Below are positions 36,042 through 44,898 of a stretch of 64,000 nucleotides of DNA, piece after piece. Each line of letters opens with the position of its first letter. Position 1 is the first letter of the stretch. The position numbers and the translations under genes are program-made. Below the pieces are notes generated by a model. It was not told the origin of the DNA. It made no database searches and saw nothing but the letters and a program-made list of their open reading frames with translations. The DNA is from Porphyrobacter sp. (lineage in GTDB: Bacteria; Pseudomonadota; Alphaproteobacteria; Sphingomonadales; Sphingomonadaceae), in NCBI GenBank assembly GCA_017744315.1, contig JAGIBN010000001.1, forward strand, positions 186,001 through 250,000, in the 5' to 3' direction.

Positions 36042-36266
36042 ATGGTGCGTAAATCGCTTCTTGCCGCCGGCGCGGCTTTGACGCTTGTCGCCGGGACGGC
36101 CCAGGCGGCTTCGGTTCAGGCTGCCCCGGTGCGTGCACCTGCGGGGGTTGAGAACTCTGAGAGCGTTGCTGGCGTTTCGGTTTGGCTCGTTGCCGCTTTC
36201 GCGGCTGCGGCGCTCGGTCTGATCCTGCTGCTCGACGACGGTAACGATGCTCCGACCAGCCCGTAA
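36042..36266 (+). CDS. Small exported single-TM protein with Ser-Pro C-terminus (copy 2)
   Basis: A 74-residue protein starting at the ATG after GGAGGAG; an ATG seven codons upstream is less likely. The signal peptide ends at AQA, an Ala/Pro/Val linker follows, then VSVW and a hydrophobic helix with LGLILLLDD. The tail DGNDAPTSP is nearly that of copy 3. A strong terminator follows. Confidence 0.8.
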   Translation: MVRKSLLAAGAALTLVAGTAQAASVQAAPVRAPAGVENSESVAGVSVWLVAAFAAAALGLILLLDDGNDAPTSP

Positions 36267-36294
36267 TCAGGCTGCTCAGAGTTATTGAAGGAAG

Positions 36295-36321
36295 CGGGGC
36301 CTTTGGGCCCCGTTTTTTTTT
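36295..36321 (+). terminator. Rho-independent terminator after small protein 2
   Basis: CGGGGCC pairs with GGCCCCG (loop TTTG), followed by nine T. This is a textbook intrinsic terminator, so copy 2 forms its own transcript. Confidence 0.85.
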
Positions 36322-36442
36322 GTTCGAGTTCGCGAAAGACCGCTTCAATGCGGCAGGCGCCATTTGTAATGCGATATGCGGAGGAAACCCAAACCCGCTG
36401 CGACGTTGGTCCGATGTCACTCCATAACAAGGAGCAGGTCCA

Positions 36443-36667
36443 ATGTTTCGCAAAGCCCTTGTCGTAGGAATCGCCCTTTCACTTGCATCTGCTCCGGCCC
36501 TCGCAGCACCGGCGCGTGTCACTGCGCCATTGAGCCAAGGTCAAAACCTAAGTGGCGGAGATGAGTCCGCGTGGATGCTTCCTGTGGGCGCCATCGTAAT
36601 CGCCGCCTTGATCATTCTGATCGATGGCGACGGCAACAACGATAACGATTTCCCCACCAGTCCGTAA
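36443..36667 (+). CDS. Small exported single-TM protein with Ser-Pro C-terminus (copy 3)
   Basis: A 74-residue protein with AAGGAG before its ATG. The signal peptide ends at ALA; the linker is SQGQNLSGGDESAW; the helix is VGAIVIAALIILID. The tail GDGNNDNDFPTSP is longer and more Asn/Asp-rich than the other copies. It is preceded by the terminator of copy 2 and followed by another hairpin. Confidence 0.8.
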   Translation: MFRKALVVGIALSLASAPALAAPARVTAPLSQGQNLSGGDESAWMLPVGAIVIAALIILIDGDGNNDNDFPTSP

Positions 36668-36675
36668 ACTGAACT

Positions 36676-36710
36676 CGGGCAAGGGTCTGAACCAACCCAT
36701 TGCCCGTCTT
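36676..36710 (+). terminator. Terminator-like hairpin after small protein 3
   Basis: CGGGCAA-GGGT pairs with ACCC-a-TTGCCCG (11 bp, one bulge), followed by TCTT. It lies 26 bases before the metZ start. Confidence 0.6.
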
Positions 36711-36735
36711 CAACGCAGCGCCTAGACGCGCTGCG

Positions 36736-37944
36736 ATGAAGAAGACTACCGGCACCGACCGTTCGATCACTTCCAAGTGGCGCCCAGCAACCCGCGCAGT
36801 GCGCGCAGGGACTTGGCGTTCCGAGCATGGCGAAACCAGCGAAGCCCTGTTCCTGACATCTGGTTATACCTACGACGACGCTGCGACGGTGGCGGCACGA
36901 TTTGCCGGCGAGGCGGAGGGGATGACCTATTCCCGCCTGCAGAATCCCACAGTGGCGATGCTCGAAGAGCGCATCGCGGCAATGGAAGGCGCTGAAGCCT
37001 GCCGGGTCCAAGCCAGCGGCATGGCGGCCATGACCACCGCGCTCCTCTGCCAGCTCAAGGCGGGCGATCACGTGGTGGCTGGGCGGGCCGCCTTTGGCTC
37101 GTGCCGCTGGTTGGTCGATACGCTTCTCCCCAAGTTCGGGATTGAGGCGACCGTGATCGACGCGCGCGACAATGCCGCATGGGAAGCCGCGATCCGGCCG
37201 AACACCAAGGTGTTTTTCTTCGAAACTCCTGCCAACCCGACCATGGACGTGGTCGACCTGGAGTTCGTCTGCGGTCTCGCGCGGTCTCGTGGGATTACCA
37301 GTGTCGTCGACAACGCTTTCGCCACTGCCGCCCTTCAGCGGCCTCTCGAGTTTGGGGCGGATGTAGTGGCGTACTCGGCCACAAAGCTGATGGACGGGCA
37401 GGGCAGGGTGCTAGCCGGCGCAGTTTGCGGAACGAAAGAGTGGATCGACGAGGTCCTGCTACCGTTCCAGCGCAACACGGGGCCCAACTGCTCTCCGTTC
37501 AACGCGTGGGTGGTGCTCAAGGGCCTTGAAACGCTGTCGCTGCGGGCTCACGCTCAGAGCAAGAGTGCGCTCGAAGTTGGCCGGTTCGTCGAAAGCCGGG
37601 TTCCACACATTCTCCACCCTGGTCTGCCGAGTCACCCGCAGCACAATCTGGCGATGAAGCAGATGGATGCGGTCGGCCCGATCTTCAGCTTCGTCTTGGA
37701 TGGCGGTCGTGCACAGGCTCACGCCGTGCTTGACGCGCTGCAACTCGTCGACATCTCAAACAACATCGGGGATGCCAAATCACTGATGTGTCACCCGGCC
37801 AGCAGCACCCACGCCAATATGGGCGAGGAAGCCCGCGTGGAAATGGGCATCGAACAGGGCATGTTGCGAATCAACATCGGCCTCGAAGATCCTGCCGACC
37901 TGATCGAAGACCTTGATCAGGCCTTCACCAAAGCGGGACTTTAG
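36736..37944 (+). CDS. metZ: O-succinylhomoserine sulfhydrylase
   Basis: A 402-residue Cys/Met metabolism PLP enzyme. It makes homocysteine directly from O-succinylhomoserine and sulfide. Lys217 in SATKLMDGQGR binds PLP. The N-terminal SEALFLTSGYTYDDAA and TYSRLQNPTVAMLEERIA are characteristic of MetZ. An upstream start 12 codons away is dropped. The stop overlaps that of the convergent gene. Confidence 0.93.
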   Translation: MKKTTGTDRSITSKWRPATRAVRAGTWRSEHGETSEALFLTSGYTYDDAATVAARFAGEAEGMTYSRLQNPTVAMLEERIAAMEGAEACRVQASGMAAMTTALLCQLKAGDHVVAGRAAFGSCRWLVDTLLPKFGIEATVIDARDNAAWEAAIRPNTKVFFFETPANPTMDVVDLEFVCGLARSRGITSVVDNAFATAALQRPLEFGADVVAYSATKLMDGQGRVLAGAVCGTKEWIDEVLLPFQRNTGPNCSPFNAWVVLKGLETLSLRAHAQSKSALEVGRFVESRVPHILHPGLPSHPQHNLAMKQMDAVGPIFSFVLDGGRAQAHAVLDALQLVDISNNIGDAKSLMCHPASSTHANMGEEARVEMGIEQGMLRINIGLEDPADLIEDLDQAFTKAGL

Positions 37945-38366
37945 GCTGCTTTCGGGATCGCGGCCGCCGTCAAGCTTCGGCCAAAGACGGCGGCCGCCGA
38001 CAGCGCCTCGGCGACGCCCGGATTGCGCGTCAGTTCGACCAGCAGGTCCTCTGTAGCGGCGAGGTCGTTCGTCGCTCCGAACAGGATGCGCAAAATCAGG
38101 CCTTCATGTTCCGTCATCCGTGGTGTGCAGCAGGGCGCCACGCGGATGGGACCGCGCGAAGCGTGGGACAGTTCAAGCATGAAGTCTCGAAGCAGGATCA
38201 GGGGGCGGCGAAATCCCGTGCTGAACCGGTCCAGCATCAACCAACAGGCGTTGGCATCTCTCACCCCATGAACCGCCATCCGGCGCAAAGCGAACAACAC
38301 CGTCCGTGAGGTCCTGTCATTCGGCACAGGCATGGGAAGAAGGCAGGCGCCACTTGGCTCGTTCAT
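37941..38366 (-). CDS. Small conserved protein (DUF6628-like)
   Basis: A 141-residue protein beginning MNEPSGACLLPMPVPNDRTS. It has no signal peptide; the helical middle FRRPLILLRDFMLELSHASR and the segment LRILFGATNDLAATEDLL suggest an alpha-helical cytosolic fold. I associate it, with low certainty, with DUF6628, found mainly in sphingomonads. Function unknown. It shares its stop region with metZ and diverges from apaG. Confidence 0.7.
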   Translation of the reverse strand: MNEPSGACLLPMPVPNDRTSRTVLFALRRMAVHGVRDANACWLMLDRFSTGFRRPLILLRDFMLELSHASRGPIRVAPCCTPRMTEHEGLILRILFGATNDLAATEDLLVELTRNPGVAEALSAAAVFGRSLTAAAIPKAA

Positions 38367-38579
38367 CTTTTGACTCCACTTCGGGACGACCTTGCTTATC
38401 GCTAGTGCGAGGCGTTCGCAAATAAATCGTGCACAGTTTCGCTCTTCGCCCGGGCTGTCTTGAAAAAGTTTCGCCTCGCGGAGCTTATCCCAAGAAAGGC
38501 CGGACTGGGCGATCTTCGCTGGGTGCAACTGACCGCAAGCCCTTTGCTCCGCGGGGCCAAAGAGGTTACGGGGCCAGGA

Positions 38580-38987
38580 ATGCAGGATGTGCTCGCCAGC
38601 CTGTTCCAGCACGCGGCGAAGACCGCCGGGGTCACTGTGCGCGTCGCGGTGAACTTCATGCCCGATCAGTCACGGACCGAGGCCAAGCGCTGGTTCTGGG
38701 TGTACCATATCCGGATCGAGAACGGTCGGGACGACGTTATTCAACTGCGCACCCGCCACTGGCGGATAACCGATGCCCACGGGATGGTCAGCCTGGTCGA
38801 CGGCGAAGGCGTCGTTGGCGAAACGCCCATACTCGCGCCGGGTGCGACGCACGACTACGTCTCGGGTTGTGAATTGATGACCAACCTAGGTTCGATGGAA
38901 GGCCACTATTCATTTGCCGGAGAGGACGGTGTCCTGTTCGATGTTGCGATCCCGTTCTTCCCGCTCGCGGCGCCCGCTGCGGTCTAG
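38580..38987 (+). CDS. apaG: ApaG domain protein
   Basis: A 135-residue protein beginning MQDVLASLFQHAAKTAGVTV; a longer frame of 175 residues lacks family support. WFWVYHIRIENGRDDVIQLR, HWRITDAHG and GVVGETPILAPGATHDYVSG are the ApaG beta-sandwich signatures. The domain binds metals or nucleotides; the historical Co2+/Mg2+ efflux label is weakly founded. Confidence 0.92.
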   Translation: MQDVLASLFQHAAKTAGVTVRVAVNFMPDQSRTEAKRWFWVYHIRIENGRDDVIQLRTRHWRITDAHGMVSLVDGEGVVGETPILAPGATHDYVSGCELMTNLGSMEGHYSFAGEDGVLFDVAIPFFPLAAPAAV

Positions 38988-39004
38988 CAACCGGGGCCCT
39001 CGGC

Positions 39005-40015
39005 CTAGGCCGTCTCCAACTCGCCCTCTTCCTGCTCTGCTCGCCAGGTCCGCGGGGGCACGCCAAACTCGCCGACGAACCAGCGTGTGAACGAGCCGGG
39101 AGACGCAAAGCCCAGCAAACCGCCGATAACAATGATCGGGCGGCTCGACCCGGTCAGATAGTGGGTGGCGAGTCCTCGGCGGATCTCATTCAGCAGTTCG
39201 CCAAATACCACGCCTTCCTGTTCAAGCCGGCGCTGAAGGGTGCGCGGGCTCATTCCGAGATGGGAAGCGACCTGCTGCACCGTGGCCTTGCCGCTCGGAA
39301 GGAGCAGCGTAATCGCCCGCCTGACACTGTCGCCCACCCTGTCGGGATCGGGCAAAGGCACCAGGTGAAGCAGATGCTCAGCGTGCTTGGCCATGGTCGG
39401 GTTGGGCAACAAGGTCGGCAGTCGCATCGAACTCGCAGGAGCGACATAGCCGTTGAAGTTGCTCTCGAACTCGATCCGGCAGGGGTAGAAGCGGCGCCAG
39501 GCGGCAAGGTCCTTCGGCTCTGGGCGAACCAGGTGGACGCTCGACGGGCGCCAACGGTCGGCGGAGACACCGGACAAGATGCGGTAACCGGACCCCACCA
39601 TGAGGTCCATCATCTGCACCCCCATCGCGATCGGCAGGACTTCGAGCCTGAGCACGCAAGTCTCCGAGTCCTCCTCCATCGAGATGTGGATCACGTCGTT
39701 CATGTAGCGGCGATAGGCGATGCTGGCCTTCGCGACTTCCCGGACATTGGGCAAATGCTCGAACAGCAAGCTCAGCGGACCGAGGCTGGCGAAGGACCGG
39801 CATTCGGCCATGTATAGGCCGAAGCTGTCGCAGCCTGACTCCGCGGCCGACCTTTCGAGCAGCTTGTTGACGGTCGCCGCAGGCAGGGGGCTCTCCGGGT
39901 TGGTGAGCGACTGCAGCGAGATATCCATCTCTCGCAACATGCGCGGACCATCGAGACAGACGTGCTTTGCGACCTCAAGATAACCGGTCAGTATTACGGC
40001 ACGGACTTGATGCAT
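39005..40015 (-). CDS. AraC family regulator with Arabinose_bd-type N-terminus
   Basis: A 336-residue regulator starting at MHQVRAVILTGYLEVAKH. The N-terminal domain (about 20-210, with GLYMAECRSFASLGPLSLL) belongs to the PF12625-type sensor found in ArgR/OruR-like regulators. The C-terminal helix-turn-helix pair (VASHLGMSPRTLQRRLEQEG, then FASPGSFTRWF) lies at 250-325. The target is unknown. The next 240 bp up to the MarR-like gene is a divergent promoter region without an ORF. Confidence 0.9.
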   Translation of the reverse strand: MHQVRAVILTGYLEVAKHVCLDGPRMLREMDISLQSLTNPESPLPAATVNKLLERSAAESGCDSFGLYMAECRSFASLGPLSLLFEHLPNVREVAKASIAYRRYMNDVIHISMEEDSETCVLRLEVLPIAMGVQMMDLMVGSGYRILSGVSADRWRPSSVHLVRPEPKDLAAWRRFYPCRIEFESNFNGYVAPASSMRLPTLLPNPTMAKHAEHLLHLVPLPDPDRVGDSVRRAITLLLPSGKATVQQVASHLGMSPRTLQRRLEQEGVVFGELLNEIRRGLATHYLTGSSRPIIVIGGLLGFASPGSFTRWFVGEFGVPPRTWRAEQEEGELETA

Positions 40016-40256
40016 GGGCAAGTTCCATAGAGTTCCGTTCGGGGCATTGTGGCGCAGGCAAAACCCTCTGTCTGTCAGGCCTTTTCCCGATAAGGGACGC
40101 CGCTGGACCCGATTTGTCCCGAGATCGGTGATTTGGCGCTTCCGTCGCCGCACGACAGATGATTTTGCCGCGATTGCTTCCAGAACGGCGCGATCGGCTA
40201 AGCGGCCGCGGGTCGAGGTCTCTATCCGGCCAACTCCAGAATTGCCGGAGGAATGA

Positions 40257-40745
40257 ATGTTCGATCAGGATGCGCCGAAGCCATGCGAAGCAGAGGTGCT
40301 CGCGCGCCAGCTGCTCGTCTGGTCGGAGGAGCTCGCGCCCGCGCAGGCGCCGGGCACGCATCTCCTTGAGGAGGAGAGGTCAGACCTCGCGCGCGGCCTG
40401 GCCAACGCCATCAAGACCATCCGCCGGGGATTTGACCTGCAGTACGGCAAGCTCAACTTCGGCGATCCGACCCTGCGGGTGATGCTCGAGATCGTTGTTC
40501 ACGAGAAGAAGTGCCGTCGGCTTTCAATCGAGGGGCTCGCGGCGCTGACCCAGATCGACAGGGTTTGCGTGGCCGACAGCGTGCAGACATTGACTGACCT
40601 CGGGTTGGTCATTGCTACGCCCGAGAAGTGCGACGGTCGCAATATCTGGCTTAACCTGACGCAGCAGGCCCGTGACGTCATGTTCGAGATGTTGCTGCAG
40701 ACCGCCGAGTTTCTCCGCCCGCGGGGTTGCGGCCTTCCGCTCTGA
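40257..40745 (+). CDS. MarR-like winged-helix protein
   Basis: A 162-residue protein. LSIEGLAALTQIDRVCVADSVQTLTDLGLV is a winged helix-turn-helix with the MarR-type wing (NIWLNLTQQARDVM). The N-terminal 60 residues are acidic and helical. Likely a DNA-binding regulator; the ligand and targets are unknown. Divergent from the AraC gene. Confidence 0.75.
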   Translation: MFDQDAPKPCEAEVLARQLLVWSEELAPAQAPGTHLLEEERSDLARGLANAIKTIRRGFDLQYGKLNFGDPTLRVMLEIVVHEKKCRRLSIEGLAALTQIDRVCVADSVQTLTDLGLVIATPEKCDGRNIWLNLTQQARDVMFEMLLQTAEFLRPRGCGLPL

Positions 40746-40904
40746 CGATTGGTCGGGGAATCGCCCCCGTTGCAGAGCGAAGGCGAAGCGGCGATAATGG
40801 TCCGCCATGAAGGGGTGGATCGACCTTGAGGTCGTCGAAGGGGCGAAGGGGTGCCGCCGTTGTGGTCGGCCGTCCTTTCGCCGTGCGCGCCGCTAAGCCC
40901 TGAC

Positions 40905-42713
40905 ATGGCGATACGCGTTCACCGCTTCCTTCCGAGCCGGTTGCCGCCGCCTACCAATACCCAGCTGACCTGGCTTCGCGGCCTGTGGTTCGTTGCGCTT
41001 GCGCTTGCGGTGGTGCTCGACATCGCCGGCACGGTCTTTGTGATGCGCGACGTCTATCGCAACGATCCTCAGTTCCACCGCCTGGCCCTGACCTCGGAAA
41101 TCGAGAACGACGGGTCGGTGACCGTGGAAAGCATCCCCGACGTGGCCGGCGCTCCAGTGGTGCCTTTGCTGTCGCGCATCACAGCGATCGACGGGAAGCC
41201 AGTGGCCCGGGACACGCCGGTTTGGGACCTCGCCGAACGGCTCAAAGGCAAGGACGGTCAGGTCGTCGCCCTCACTATCGAGTCGCCTGACGGCCAGAGC
41301 GCCACGCATCGGATAGAGGTTTCGCCCCGCTATACCGCTGGAAGGGACGCCACGGCTCCTATTGGACGCGATGGACGGATGACGGCGAGGATGATCATCT
41401 CGCTGCTGACCTGCATGACCTTGATCGGCTGCTCCGTGCTGCTGTTCCTGCGGCGGCCGCAAGACCCGGTCGCCTTGCTTTTCTCATTTAGCTTTCTGCT
41501 CTTTGCAGGCGCGATCGACCCGCCGCTCAATCTGTGGCTCGCCACCGGAATGGGCGATGCGTTCGACGTCTACACCACGCTCGCCTGGGCGCTGCTGGTG
41601 ATCGGGATCGCAGCCTTTCCGGATGGCCGTTTCACGCCGCGGGTGGTGCGTTGGGTTCTCGTCATCGCGCCGCTTCTGGCGATACCGCTCGCGATCGACG
41701 AGATACCAACCGTCATTAACATCACGGTCGCCTTTATCCTGCCGCTGTTCCTGCTGATCTGCCACGTGATCAAGTATCGGCGTTTCCCGTCCGGGATCGA
41801 GCGGCAACAGATCAAGTGGGCGGCGTTCGGCTTTGGCAGCGGACTTCTGTTGCTGACCCTGGCATTCGTCCTGGTTGAAGCGCTTGCGCTCGAAACTACG
41901 ACGGCGCCCCTCAGCGGCCTCATTGTCCTTGTCCTGTTCAACGCCGGCTTCCTGGCGATGGCCATCGGCCTGTTGATCTCTTTGCTGCGGTTCCGTCTGT
42001 GGGAAGCCGACAAGGTGATAAGCCGCTCGGCGATCTCGGCGGTGGTGACCCTGGCGGTGGGCATCGTTTGGACGCTGAGCATGGATTTTCTCAAGCTCGG
42101 TGCCGAATGGGTGCTTGGTCGCGAAAGCGAGACCGCGGCTACGCTGGCAGGAGCGATTCTCGCTGCCGGGATCTTCGCCCCGACTCAGGCGCTCGCCATG
42201 CGTTGGGCGAAGAAGCGTTTGGCGGGCGACGAGAGCCGTATCCAGAAGCTCGTCGGCCGGCTTCAGGTCTGGCGCACGACCGAAATGCCCGAGGAGATCG
42301 GCGTCCGCACGCTTTCCGCTCTGTCGGCCGCGGTTCACTGCAATGGAGCCGCCCTGCTCGTCGATGGGCCGCGCGGGCCGCAACTGCTCGCCGCGCGCGA
42401 CATCGATCATGCCGATGACCTCGACAAGCCGAGCTATGACCCCGTCGCCGACCCGCGCTTTCCGCTGACCCTGCCGCTGGAGGACGAGGACGGACCGATC
42501 GGGCAGCTGCTGATCGGCCCCCGCAGCGACTTCAATCGCTACAACGCCGCGCAGCTCGAAGGGCTCAACGAAATGACCGAGCCGCTCGCCGAGACACTTC
42601 GCGCTTCCCTCAAGCGCGCGCAGCAGGCGGAGAGCATCAACGTGCAGATGGGCTCGGTCGAAGAGCGCCTCGCGCGGCTGGAGCAGGGCGGCCCGCGTCT
42701 CAGTCCAACCTAG
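40905..42713 (+). CDS. Multi-TM sensor-like protein with PDZ-like and GAF-like domains, no kinase
   Basis: A 602-residue protein. One helix lies near residues 24-46. A periplasmic segment of about 105 residues has a PDZ-like core (SRITAIDGKPVARDTPVWDL). Six to seven helices fill about 155-410. A cytosolic GAF-like region (430-575, LSALSAAVHCNGAALLVDG) ends in a coiled coil. The plan resembles the sensory half of membrane histidine kinases, but no H-box, N-box or ATPase domain follows before the stop. Possibly a sensor that signals through a partner. The start was shifted 18 codons to MAIRVHRFLP. Confidence 0.75.
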   Translation: MAIRVHRFLPSRLPPPTNTQLTWLRGLWFVALALAVVLDIAGTVFVMRDVYRNDPQFHRLALTSEIENDGSVTVESIPDVAGAPVVPLLSRITAIDGKPVARDTPVWDLAERLKGKDGQVVALTIESPDGQSATHRIEVSPRYTAGRDATAPIGRDGRMTARMIISLLTCMTLIGCSVLLFLRRPQDPVALLFSFSFLLFAGAIDPPLNLWLATGMGDAFDVYTTLAWALLVIGIAAFPDGRFTPRVVRWVLVIAPLLAIPLAIDEIPTVINITVAFILPLFLLICHVIKYRRFPSGIERQQIKWAAFGFGSGLLLLTLAFVLVEALALETTTAPLSGLIVLVLFNAGFLAMAIGLLISLLRFRLWEADKVISRSAISAVVTLAVGIVWTLSMDFLKLGAEWVLGRESETAATLAGAILAAGIFAPTQALAMRWAKKRLAGDESRIQKLVGRLQVWRTTEMPEEIGVRTLSALSAAVHCNGAALLVDGPRGPQLLAARDIDHADDLDKPSYDPVADPRFPLTLPLEDEDGPIGQLLIGPRSDFNRYNAAQLEGLNEMTEPLAETLRASLKRAQQAESINVQMGSVEERLARLEQGGPRLSPT

Positions 42714-42767
42714 TCATTACGGCCTAGGTTGCCGCGAGGCTCCGCGCCCATTAAACGCGGGCGCGGA

Positions 42768-43565
42768 ATGAAGCGGACTCACTTGCCCCTCAACGCCATG
42801 CGCGTGTTCGATGCCGCCGCGCGGCACCTTTCCTTCACCCGCGCAGCCGATGAGCTCGCGGTCACTCCCGCCGCCGTCGGCCAGCAGATTCGCGCGCTTG
42901 AGGACGTCCTCGGCGTGGTGCTGTTTCGCCGCACTTCGAAGGGGCTGGAGCTGACTGACGAGGCCGAAGCGGGTCTCGATCCGCTGCGGGAAGGGTTCCT
43001 GCGCTTCGAAGAAAGCGTCCAGGCGATGCAGGCCGGGCAGTCGAGCCACAACTACACCATCGCCGTTCCGCGGGAGTTCTTTGCCCAGTGGCTCGCGCCA
43101 CGGCTGGCCGCCTTCCGTGCCGAGAACCCGGAAGTCCGCTATCAGTTGGTGGCTGACGAGGATGCAGACTTCACCGAAGCCAACCTCGACCTCGCCATCC
43201 GCCTGATCGAAGGGCCTGACGAACTCGAGGGTGTCCAACTCGCTCCCGCAAGCCGGGTGCTGGTCGCGGCGCCGGGTGGGGCTGAGGGCTGGATTGCCTG
43301 GCCCGGCTATCCCTTGCCGGAAGAGGAAGCCGCCGGCGTGGTGCTGCAGGTCGGCAATGCCGGCCAGGCCCTATCGAGCGCGTTGGCGGGGCTGGGCAAA
43401 GCGATGATGCCGCTGCCGCTTGTGCAGGAAGCGCTCACCGACGGGCGTCTTGTTGCGCTCGAAGGCCCGGAGGAAGGTCGCCGCTCTTACTGGCTGGTCG
43501 CACCGCGTCCGCAATGGCGGCAAAAGAAAGTTCGCGCGCTGGTCGAACACCTGACGCGGGATTGA
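42768..43565 (+). CDS. LysR family transcriptional regulator, GcvA-like
   Basis: A 265-residue protein, shorter than the usual 290-310. The N-terminus LPLNAMRVFDAAARHLSFTR and AVTPAAVGQQIRALEDVLG form the helix-turn-helix of GcvA/AmpR-type LysR proteins. The effector domain is abbreviated in its second lobe. Targets unknown. The start follows a GCGGA just upstream; it lies 54 bp after the sensor-like gene. Confidence 0.87.
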   Translation: MKRTHLPLNAMRVFDAAARHLSFTRAADELAVTPAAVGQQIRALEDVLGVVLFRRTSKGLELTDEAEAGLDPLREGFLRFEESVQAMQAGQSSHNYTIAVPREFFAQWLAPRLAAFRAENPEVRYQLVADEDADFTEANLDLAIRLIEGPDELEGVQLAPASRVLVAAPGGAEGWIAWPGYPLPEEEAAGVVLQVGNAGQALSSALAGLGKAMMPLPLVQEALTDGRLVALEGPEEGRRSYWLVAPRPQWRQKKVRALVEHLTRD

Positions 43566-43598
43566 TCTTCGCGCTTAAGCGAAGTCTCTCAACGAAAT

Positions 43599-43622
43599 CG
43601 GGGTGGGCCGAAGCCCACCCCG
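43599..43622. terminator. Bidirectional terminator hairpin between LysR and OmpA genes
   Basis: CGGGGTGGG pairs perfectly with CCCACCCCG (9 bp, loop CCGAAG) between two convergent stop codons. A second small stem (CTTCGC/GCGAAG) lies just before it. There is no long T run. Confidence 0.65.
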
Positions 43623-43628
43623 CTCGTG

Positions 43629-44531
43629 TCACAAGCCCTCTACGGCCTTGCTGACCAGGATGTTCACCGCGACGCGGCGGTTCTGGGCCATCCCGGCGGC
43701 GGTGCTGTTGTCCGCCAGCGGGTCTGACTCGGACATGCCGGTCGGGGTCAGCATGCGATAGGGAGCCCAACCGCACTTCTGCTGGAGATAGTTGACGACG
43801 CGGCCGGCGCGACGTTCGCTGAGCTCCTGGTTGTAGTCCTCGCTGCCGACGGCGTCGGTGTAGCCGACGACGAGCAACAGGGCGTTGTCCATCGCATTGG
43901 CTTCGGCCGCAGCTGCGCAGAGATCGGCCTCCGCGGACTGCGACAGCGCCGACTTGCCAGTGTCGAAGTACACGTTGGTCGTGCCCTTGACGTTGTACTG
44001 GTCGATATCGCCCACGCGGCCGCGCAGGGCTTCCGTCGCTGCGGCATTCTGGGCGATCTGCGTGTCATGCTCGCCGAAACGCTGCGCCGTACCGGTACGG
44101 ATCATGTTCGCGGTGGCGAGATTGTTGTTCTTGAACCGGACTTGGCTGGCGACGAGACCACCTTCCCACTGAACGGTCTTCACCGTCACCGGCAGACCAT
44201 TGAGCAGCGCGTCCGCACCAAGCTTGGTGCGACCGAGGCCGAGAAGACCGCCGCTCGACTTGATGTCCGTGGCATCTGACACAAGGACGGCGGTGGCGGC
44301 GCCGTCGACGCCGGTAACCTGCATCCCTTCGCCGGTGCGCGCGGAAATGTAACCCTCGATCTCAGGTCCTTCCGTCAACCCGGTCAGATCGGTTGGTGCC
44401 GAGCCGACTACGGTGATTGATTCCGTGCCTTCGGCCGAACCCTGTTGCTGCGCAGAGAGACCACCCCATGCCGGCACGGCCAGCATTGCCAACAGGATGG
44501 GAACTGCCGATCCTTTAGAAAAAACCCTCAT
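43629..44531 (-). CDS. OmpA-family outer-membrane/periplasmic protein
   Basis: A 300-residue protein with a signal peptide (cleavage near SAQQQG). The middle region (about 35-180) is a beta-rich domain of unclear family, with GMQVTGVDGAATAVLVSDAT. The C-terminal OmpA domain (from about 185) has VYFDTGKSALSQSA and YNQELSERRAGRVVNYL, the peptidoglycan-binding pattern. Likely anchors the envelope. Divergent from the SYLF gene. Confidence 0.88.
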   Translation of the reverse strand: MRVFSKGSAVPILLAMLAVPAWGGLSAQQQGSAEGTESITVVGSAPTDLTGLTEGPEIEGYISARTGEGMQVTGVDGAATAVLVSDATDIKSSGGLLGLGRTKLGADALLNGLPVTVKTVQWEGGLVASQVRFKNNNLATANMIRTGTAQRFGEHDTQIAQNAAATEALRGRVGDIDQYNVKGTTNVYFDTGKSALSQSAEADLCAAAAEANAMDNALLLVVGYTDAVGSEDYNQELSERRAGRVVNYLQQKCGWAPYRMLTPTGMSESDPLADNSTAAGMAQNRRVAVNILVSKAVEGL

Positions 44532-44898
44532 TGCTCTGCTCCTTCAAAACGAAAAACATCCGCCTCCTCGCGTTCGCGACTTTTCGCCCGACAGCGTCCG
44601 TGGAGGAGTGCCTGGCGGTCAGAAGCCCGTTAAATTCGTTGAACAACTCTTTGGCTTGCGACCTGGTGCTCGAACGCGTCCGCATTCAGGACTGTTCAGG
44701 GCTACCTTGCTGGCAAATGAACAGTTCTGGCGACATCGTTAACTTTGGAGACAGCCAGAGAGCGTCGAGCGGCGAACCGCTTTTTGCACAGGGGTGGAAG
44801 GGGGATGCGCGAGGGTTCGGCTCAGGGGAATTGCCGATGGCGAGGTTCGATTTCCTCAGTCAAACTGGCACCCACATTCACCATTGAAGGCGGGTAAG
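44532..44898. other. Divergent intergenic region
   Basis: 367 bp between the OmpA-family gene and the SYLF gene. GGAGCAGAGCA before the OmpA start on the minus strand is its ribosome binding site. Short plus-strand frames lack a ribosome binding site and family likeness. Nothing else is seen. Confidence 0.5.

Noticed and set aside
44413..44887. Overlapping plus-strand frames between the OmpA and SYLF genes
   Set aside because: They start inside the OmpA gene in antisense, have no ribosome binding site and no recognisable domain.
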